Shown here: positions 58,512-64,000 of the stretch, piece after piece | How positions within the stretch are numbered: the first letter of the stretch is position 1 | How the letters are laid out: every line of letters starts with the position of its first letter | NCBI GenBank assembly: GCA_024180945.1 | Contig: JAKSGN010000003.1 | Span: forward strand, 558,001 to 622,000 | Direction of reading: 5' to 3' | DNA length: 64,000 nt | Source: Macrophomina tecta | Taxonomy: Eukaryota > Ascomycota > Dothideomycetes > Botryosphaeriales > Botryosphaeriaceae | The notes under the pieces: model-generated | Database searches by the model: none | Seen by the model: only the letters and a program-made list of their open reading frames with translations | What the model was told of the DNA's origin: nothing | Translations under genes and position numbers: made by a program

Positions 58512-59727
58512 ATCCAGCAAATACCCTTTCTTTTTTCTTTTTTTTTTCTTCTTTTTTTTGGTTTTTCTTGCAGCTTTTAGCACATACCACGGGTTTTGCG
58601 GGATCGTTTTTGTTTGCATCTGAGGGTTTCTTATACTTAGGGTACTCGAAAAAGAACGGAATGGTACGGGTTTGTTTGATATACGGGGTTCTGGGGTAAG
58701 TGGGCGCAAGTGCTCCGCTTTGATGTTTGTTTTCCTTTCGTTCCCTCTTACTTTTCTTTTCCATGGTCTTGGCGACGGCAGCTCTCCCCTCCTCGCCGTT
58801 CATTCTTGACCGCATCCCTTTAGAAGTTTCTACATGGACGGATCTTGAGGAGGTGGGGAACCTCTCCGGCGTACTGTTCGCGGCGAAGCGTTTGCACGCG
58901 CGGACGCCCTCCTATACTTATACGTAAACTTTTTTTTGGTAAGATGGACTACAGCAAGCGTTAATATTTCCCTGCTACTGCTCCGTGCTTCCGTTTTGAA
59001 ATTTTTGCCTTTTTTTCCCCCCATTTTTTGCTTTTGCTAAACTCTTTGGTGGCATTGTGTTTCAGGTATCCTGGGCCGGACGGATGGCGGCGGACACGGT
59101 TTGGATGAGTTGAGGGAACATAAGCCTTCATCGGAAAATGCTTTGGAACTGGGGAGCAGCATCAATAGGTCTGTTCATTTGCCGTCTCTGGCTGTTGATT
59201 GTTGCTGGAAGCGATAGCGAAGAATTTGATGTGCTCTTTTACCTGTTACGAGGTGGATGTAGTGAGCCTGGCTCCTGATGTCTTTTGGCTAAGGTATGGG
59301 TGCCGGGGCTGCATAGGGCGGCGGACTCGACTGCAGCATGGCTTTCTCGCTAGATTGTTCTATAAAGAAGCGTTCCTTTTATATGCTTACGTTGACGACT
59401 GGAGATGTACCGGTTCGTCACTGTTCTACGGATGCCGTGCGATCGTGGCAAATGAGTGAGGCCTGCGGCTGGGTGGGGGGTGGGGGGAATTTCGGGTTCC
59501 CGATTAAGAGTGCTGCTACAGATGGATGCGGCAGGATCCATCCCGTGACGACGCGCGCGTGTGCAGGTAAGTACTTTCTCGGGCGGTCGCGTCGGCCAGA
59601 GCTTCCCGCCGGCGATCAACAACAATGACGCCGCCGTAACTACCCCCTCCACTGAAAACCAAACAACCGCACGCGAGCGCAAAGCCGCGCTTTCAATGCC
59701 GTCCGCGCAGCCGACACCACCTCCACC
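58512..59727. other. Intergenic: F-box gene 3' flank and APC2 promoter
   Basis: About 1.2 kb. It begins with T-rich sequence (likely 3' UTR/termination) and ends with C-rich leader sequence before the APC2 start. No supportable gene. Confidence 0.6.
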
Positions 59728-62673
59728 ATGGCCGCCGCCCTGCAGAACCAGCGCAACTTGATCTTCGCCTCCGTCTTCCCCTTCGCCGCCCAGTCGCACA
59801 GCTCGTCCGCCTCGACCGCGGCCGACTCTGCCTTCGCCGCCCCGAGCAGCCTCCACCACCTCCACCACCATGCCACTCGCAGCCACGACCACCGCGCCAA
59901 CAACCCCAGGCTCGTCCACCGCAACGTCGCCTGGAACACCGCCACCCGCTTCCTCAAGCTGCCCGAATGGCACCCACCGACCGCCCACCAGCACCCGGCT
60001 GCCGCCCACAACCACCAGCACGGCACCTCCGCTTCTTCTTCCGCCGCCCCCTCCGCCGCCGCCCGCACCCGCAGCAAGCACCACCGCCTCAACGCCGACG
60101 TCGAAGAAGCCCTCCGCTACCTCCTCGTCGGCGACACCGCCAACCACGGCCGCCCAGACGACGACGACGACGCCGCCCTCATCACCGCCGCCGGCGGCAC
60201 GCTGTACCCCGACCTGCTCGAGTGGTACACACACGAGGCGCGCGAGCACTTCGTCGCGTGTGTGCGCCCCGTCGTCGCGCGCGCCTGGCGCTCGCCCGTC
60301 GCGGCCGCGCAGGCAGAGGCGTGGGCAACGCTGGAGGGCACCGTCGAGACGCTGCGGCACGCGCAGGCGTGGTACCTCGCGCACGTCGACGAGTGCCTCG
60401 TGCCCGTCGTGCGCGACTGCCTGGGCGACGAGGCCGTGCAGAGGGTCGTCGGCAAGTTTGCGAGGGAGCTGGATGCCATCGTCATGCACGCGCTGCCGCA
60501 GCAGCGGTTTGCGAAGACGCTGGCGTGGGTGCTGTGGGATGCCGGGTGTAGCTTGTTTGGACTGGGCGCGGGGAGCAGGTGGGCCGGCGGGACGGCGGTC
60601 GAGGGCGAGGGGGATGCGGGCGATGGCAGGGTCGTGAGGGAACGCGTGGCGAGCTTGCTGAGGGGGTTGGAGGAGGTGGGGTTGGGCGGTGATCAGGCGC
60701 AGAGGGCTGCGGCGCTGGCGATGGACAAGCTGATGGATGAGTTTATCGGGAGCCACTATGTCAAGGTGGATTGGTATGGGAGGAAGCCGGTGACGGGAGT
60801 GCTGAGGGAGTGGGTCAAGGACGGGTACAGTCCCTTCATCAAGGAAATCCTGTCGTGTTTGACGGGGGATGAGGACGTGTTTGAGGCGAATGGGGTACAA
60901 CAGTGGACGGCTATGGCCATTGGCAGGCTAGGAAGGGCTCGGGTCGAGAACCTGTTCGATTATATCGTCAACTGGGACAGGTCGTTGGGAGCCATCCTTG
61001 ACTTAAAGGTTTATTGTCCCTGGTTCTAAAGAAAAGAAAAAGAAAACAAGAGCTCTCATCATACTGACAGGTTCAGGAATACATAATAACACCTGCAGCA
61101 CGAAACCACCTCACAAATAGCTTCTTGCAACAGGTCGGCCGGAGGCTATTACATGCCGGAGCTACCACCACTCACATCCTCGACACCTACATCTATGTCA
61201 TCCGCGCCTTCATCGAGCTGGATCCGAAGGGGATCCTACTTGAGAAAGTCGCAAGGCCTATCCGCCGTTACCTGAGAGATCGGGAAGATACAGCCCGCAT
61301 CATCGTCTCGAGTTTACTGGCAGACGTGGAAGATGAAGCGGGCAATCCAATGGGCCTCAGTCCGGATATCAGTGCTGAGATTGCCGCGGAGATGCTTAAC
61401 CCTGTCGCCGCAAATGTCCAAGACGAGGACCAAGAGCTGAATTGGGCAGATATGAATTGGATGCCAGATCCCGTCGACGCCTCACCCGAGTACAAGAAGG
61501 CGAAGTCGGAAAATGTTCTGGCTTACTTGCTTAGCTTATTCGACCGAGAAGACTTCGTCAATGAGTTGAAGAATATCCTTGGAGAGCACTTGCTCAAGAA
61601 TGAGGATTCTGACTTTGAGAAGGAGGTAAGCGATGGCCGAACGCTACAACTCAATGTACAAGCTGACTGTTCTCCAGATCCGTCTGCTCGAGCTTTTCAA
61701 GCTGCGTCTTGGCGACAGCAACCTACAGGCCTGCGAGGTCATGCTCAAGGACGTACTCGAGTCGAAACGGATGAATAAGCAAATTCAACACATCATGGAC
61801 CGTGTTGGCGTTTATCGCAGCATCCCCGCGAAACTCAACTCGCAAATCCTGTCCTCGTTCTTCTGGCCGTCGCTACGCGAAGACGAATTCCGTCTCCCAG
61901 CACCAATCCAGCACCTCATGAAAGAGTACGAAGCCAGCTACGAAGGCATCAAGGATATGCGCAAGCTGCATTGGCTCCCCGCCCTCGGCCGCGTCTCCGT
62001 CTCACTCGCATTTGACGACCGCACCGTCGAACTCGACGTCCTGCCTTGGCAAGCCGCCGTCATCTACGCCTTCCAGGAAGATGACGATGCAGATGAAGAA
62101 GACGAGAGCACGGAGCTGGACGAGCAGGCCGAACGCGAACGCCAGCGCCGCGCCCGGCTCCGCGCCGTCGGCGCCTCGAACATCCAAGCTACGCCTGAAA
62201 AACCGAAGACAAGGAAACCGCCCGTCACGAAGACGGTCGAGCAGTTGGAGGAAGCGCTTCAGATGGACGAGGGTCTGCTACGTAGTGCCCTCATCTTCTG
62301 GGTCGGCCATCGCGTGCTTGTCGAAAGTGCGCCCGACACCTTCGCCGTCATCGACTCGCTCGACGCGTACGATAAAGAGGCGGCCTTGGCGGCTGAGGAG
62401 GCCAGGGAGAAGGCGGAAGAGCAGGCCGCTGGCGCGGCGGTCAAGAGCGCCGAAGACGTATTGGTGGAGAATATGCAGATGTATAGGCAGTTCGTCGTGG
62501 GCATGCTGACGAATCAAGGCCGCATGGGCGCTGATCGCGTGTGCGCGATGCTGAAGGTTGCGCTTATGGGTGGGTTCCCGTTTGGGGTCGAGGAGGTGGG
62601 CGTGTTGTTGGGACGAATGGTGGAGGAGGGGGTTTTGGTGCAGGCGGGGGAGGGGTTCGCTGTTAAGAAGTGA
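59728..62673 (+). CDS. APC2: Anaphase-promoting complex subunit 2 (cullin-like)
   Basis: Cullin-homology scaffold of the APC/C, the E3 ubiquitin ligase that triggers anaphase and mitotic exit. Three exons: 59728-61008, 61077-61625 and 61678-62673; 2826 nt, 941 aa. The first intron uses a weak donor (GTTTAT), but splicing yields LDLKEYIITPAARNHLTNSFLQQ as expected. Conserved blocks: NVAWNTATRFLKLP near the N terminus, SHYVKVDWYGRKPV, the cullin-domain run RVGVYRSIPAKLNSQILS, SSFFWPSLREDEFRLP and HWLPALGRVSVSL, and a C-terminal winged helix (FVVGMLTNQGRMGADRVC to GEGFAVKK) that receives APC11. An acidic loop (EDDDADEEDESTEL) interrupts the cullin domain. The N-terminal 120 residues are low complexity (Ser, Ala, His). 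Confidence 0.95.
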
Positions 62674-63159
62674 AGGGATTGCATGTTTGGGAGGTGAGAA
62701 TGGAAAGGAGTTGTGTAGTTCTTCTGTGTGTCGCGCTGCTCAGGTAGGCATCGCAGGGGTCGTTTTAAGGTCTGAATTATCCCAATATCTGCTCCATGAC
62801 GGCAGATCCGCCACAGACGTGAGAGCAATGCTGTTTGCTGAACGTGAGGCAAAGTCGCCCGAACTCCATGAGGCGACATTTTTGCCGAGGCATCGAATGT
62901 GCGCATTTTGCGCAGCTGAAAAGAGAAAGCAGAAAGAGGAAAATTGGAAGAACAAGGAAAGGTGAGATCTCTTGGCTTTAGCACACCCCTATACCTGCAC
63001 TCGCACCGCAATAAAATAGTTAAAAGAGAAACGTGATGAATCTCGTTATGGCCCGCCGTTACCTTTACTCGTTTCGTCCGCGCGGTTGAGGAGCGTCGGT
63101 TCTGACTACTAATTATACATGCTGTAATTATACTACAACTAAGAGTTATTCAACGTCTT
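62674..63159. other. Intergenic: APC2 3' flank
   Basis: About 490 bp, AT-rich towards the right; nothing recognised. Confidence 0.55.
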
Positions 63160-64000
63160 TGGTTTTTCGCGTCGACGAAGCACGATGGCAGTATTATCGC
63201 GCTCGCGAGTCCAGCCCAGACCCTAGGCCGCGTATTGCTGCATCTTGCGTGCCATCATGTCAACTCACGAGACGGCACAGTCCCGCCCCTGCATCCCTGG
63301 AGCGGGGCGCGACCGATCCAGCCTTGCGCAGCCTGTCATTCTTCGTATACCGAGAATTGACTCCCGATGAGCACAGGATCCGACTTGTCCATCTACTACC
63401 CCCGATGCACATCAGTTGAACGACTTTCAGATGCTGGCGCGCCTGAGCCAGCAGCCCCCGTGTCCTGCACAATCTCGCATGTCTCCCTCCACCGGCCGCC
63501 TCCCTAGTTTGTGCTTTCCTACGCCTGGGGCGATGCAAGCCTGCAAAGAGTTATTCTCGTTGACGGCGCTCCTTGTCACGTCGCGAAGAAGCTTGAAGTC
63601 GCGCTTGTTCATTTGCTGCCAGAGCATGAGCCGCTGACACTGTGGATCGACGCTCTTTGCATTGATCAAGACGATGAAGTGGCGAATTTGGCATTGGAAC
63701 GAAGCTGGAGCTGCGGCTCCGCCGCCTCTTGCAAACACTCGAGGCAGATCAAGCCAAACTCCCTCACGAAGGACTTGGGCCGTTCCTCCGAGACATCTCC
63801 ACCCAGCTGTCGCCCGAAAGTGGTGGCAGTGACAGCGCCAGCATGGCCTTGTCCCACCCCCTCAGACGCGCCTATTGGAGCCGCGTTTGGGTAGTACAAG
63901 AACTGGTGCGCGGAAAGAAAAAAGTTCAGTTCGTGTGCGGCAACACGGCCGTGTCCCAGGAATCCTTGCATCATTTGCTCAGGCTTATCAGGAACTTCAG
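63160..64000 (+). pseudogene. Decayed HET-domain (heterokaryon-incompatibility) gene, runs off window
   Basis: HET-domain proteins trigger cell death after fusion of unlike fungal strains. Clear pieces of the domain occur in order but in three frames: VYRELTPDEHRIRLVHLLPP (ends about 63410); VSCTISHVSLHRPPP followed by TAG at 63505-63507, then FVLSYAWGDASLQRVILVDG and LWIDALCIDQDD (to about 63678); and, in the next frame, KLELRLRRLLQTLEADQ to YWSRVWVVQELVRGKK and on to the window edge. The stop sits where the family usually has an aromatic residue. Between IDQDD and the third piece the usual block of about 40 residues is missing. No ATG opens the first piece. One frameshift, one stop and one out-of-frame deletion argue for a pseudogene. 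Confidence 0.75.

Noticed and set aside
1..64000. tRNA, rRNA genes and CRISPR arrays
   Set aside because: No cloverleaf with A and B boxes, no rRNA sequence and no regular direct-repeat array was noticed; CRISPR is not expected in a fungal genome. A covariance-model scan would be decisive for tRNA.

Overview
The window is nuclear DNA from a filamentous ascomycete (Pezizomycotina; Dothideomycetes-like by gene content, which is an inference). The signs are mostly 45-60 nt spliceosomal introns with GT..AG ends, an intact RNA-dependent RNA polymerase, a Q/P/G/Y-rich type I metacaspase, plant-cell-wall enzymes (GH43, GH28), a HET-domain locus, a C2H2/fungal-trans regulator and an NRPS-like A-T-R enzyme. 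Exon coordinates below were worked out by hand from reading frame, splice signals and protein motifs.

Layout. 1-513: 5' part of a secreted GH43 arabinanase (-). 1531-3103: cytosolic serine hydroxymethyltransferase (-). 4738-6356: metacaspase (+). 7320-9168: FAD-dependent monooxygenase (+). 9973-10430: small secreted cysteine-containing protein (+). 12557-19855: specialised-metabolism block with two divergently transcribed DIT1/PvcA-type isocyanide synthases, then an NRPS-like adenylation-thiolation-reductase gene; a broken secreted carboxylesterase follows at about 20300-20868. 21388-23072: proline-rich unknown protein (-). 25636-26812: endopolygalacturonase (-). 26813-31131: gene-poor DNA with at most a small gene or relic. 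31132-33225: intracellular carboxylesterase (-). 34292-37101: zinc-finger transcription factor (-).

From 38156 on the DNA is dense housekeeping: phosphatidylserine synthase (-), GAR1 (-), threonyl-tRNA synthetase (+), RNA-dependent RNA polymerase (+), a conserved probably mitochondrial protein (-), mitochondrial ClpP (-), SMC6 (+), an F-box protein with an acidic tail (+), and anaphase-promoting-complex subunit APC2 (+). The right edge holds a decayed HET-domain gene.

How genes may work together. The two isocyanide synthases share intron positions and a 610-bp promoter, and the A-T-R gene follows in the same direction. This looks like a compact isocyanide biosynthetic locus in which an amino acid becomes an isonitrile and the reductase activates and reduces a carboxylate. 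No P450, Fe/2-oxoglutarate oxygenase, isocyanide hydratase or transporter is visible, so it does not match the xanthocillin-type clusters or the yeast DIT1/DIT2 pair as they are usually described. The second synthase carries an early stop with protein-like sequence after it, so the cluster may be partly decayed. The GH43, GH28 and small secreted protein genes, each with a TATA box 80-135 bp upstream, fit a plant-associated lifestyle.
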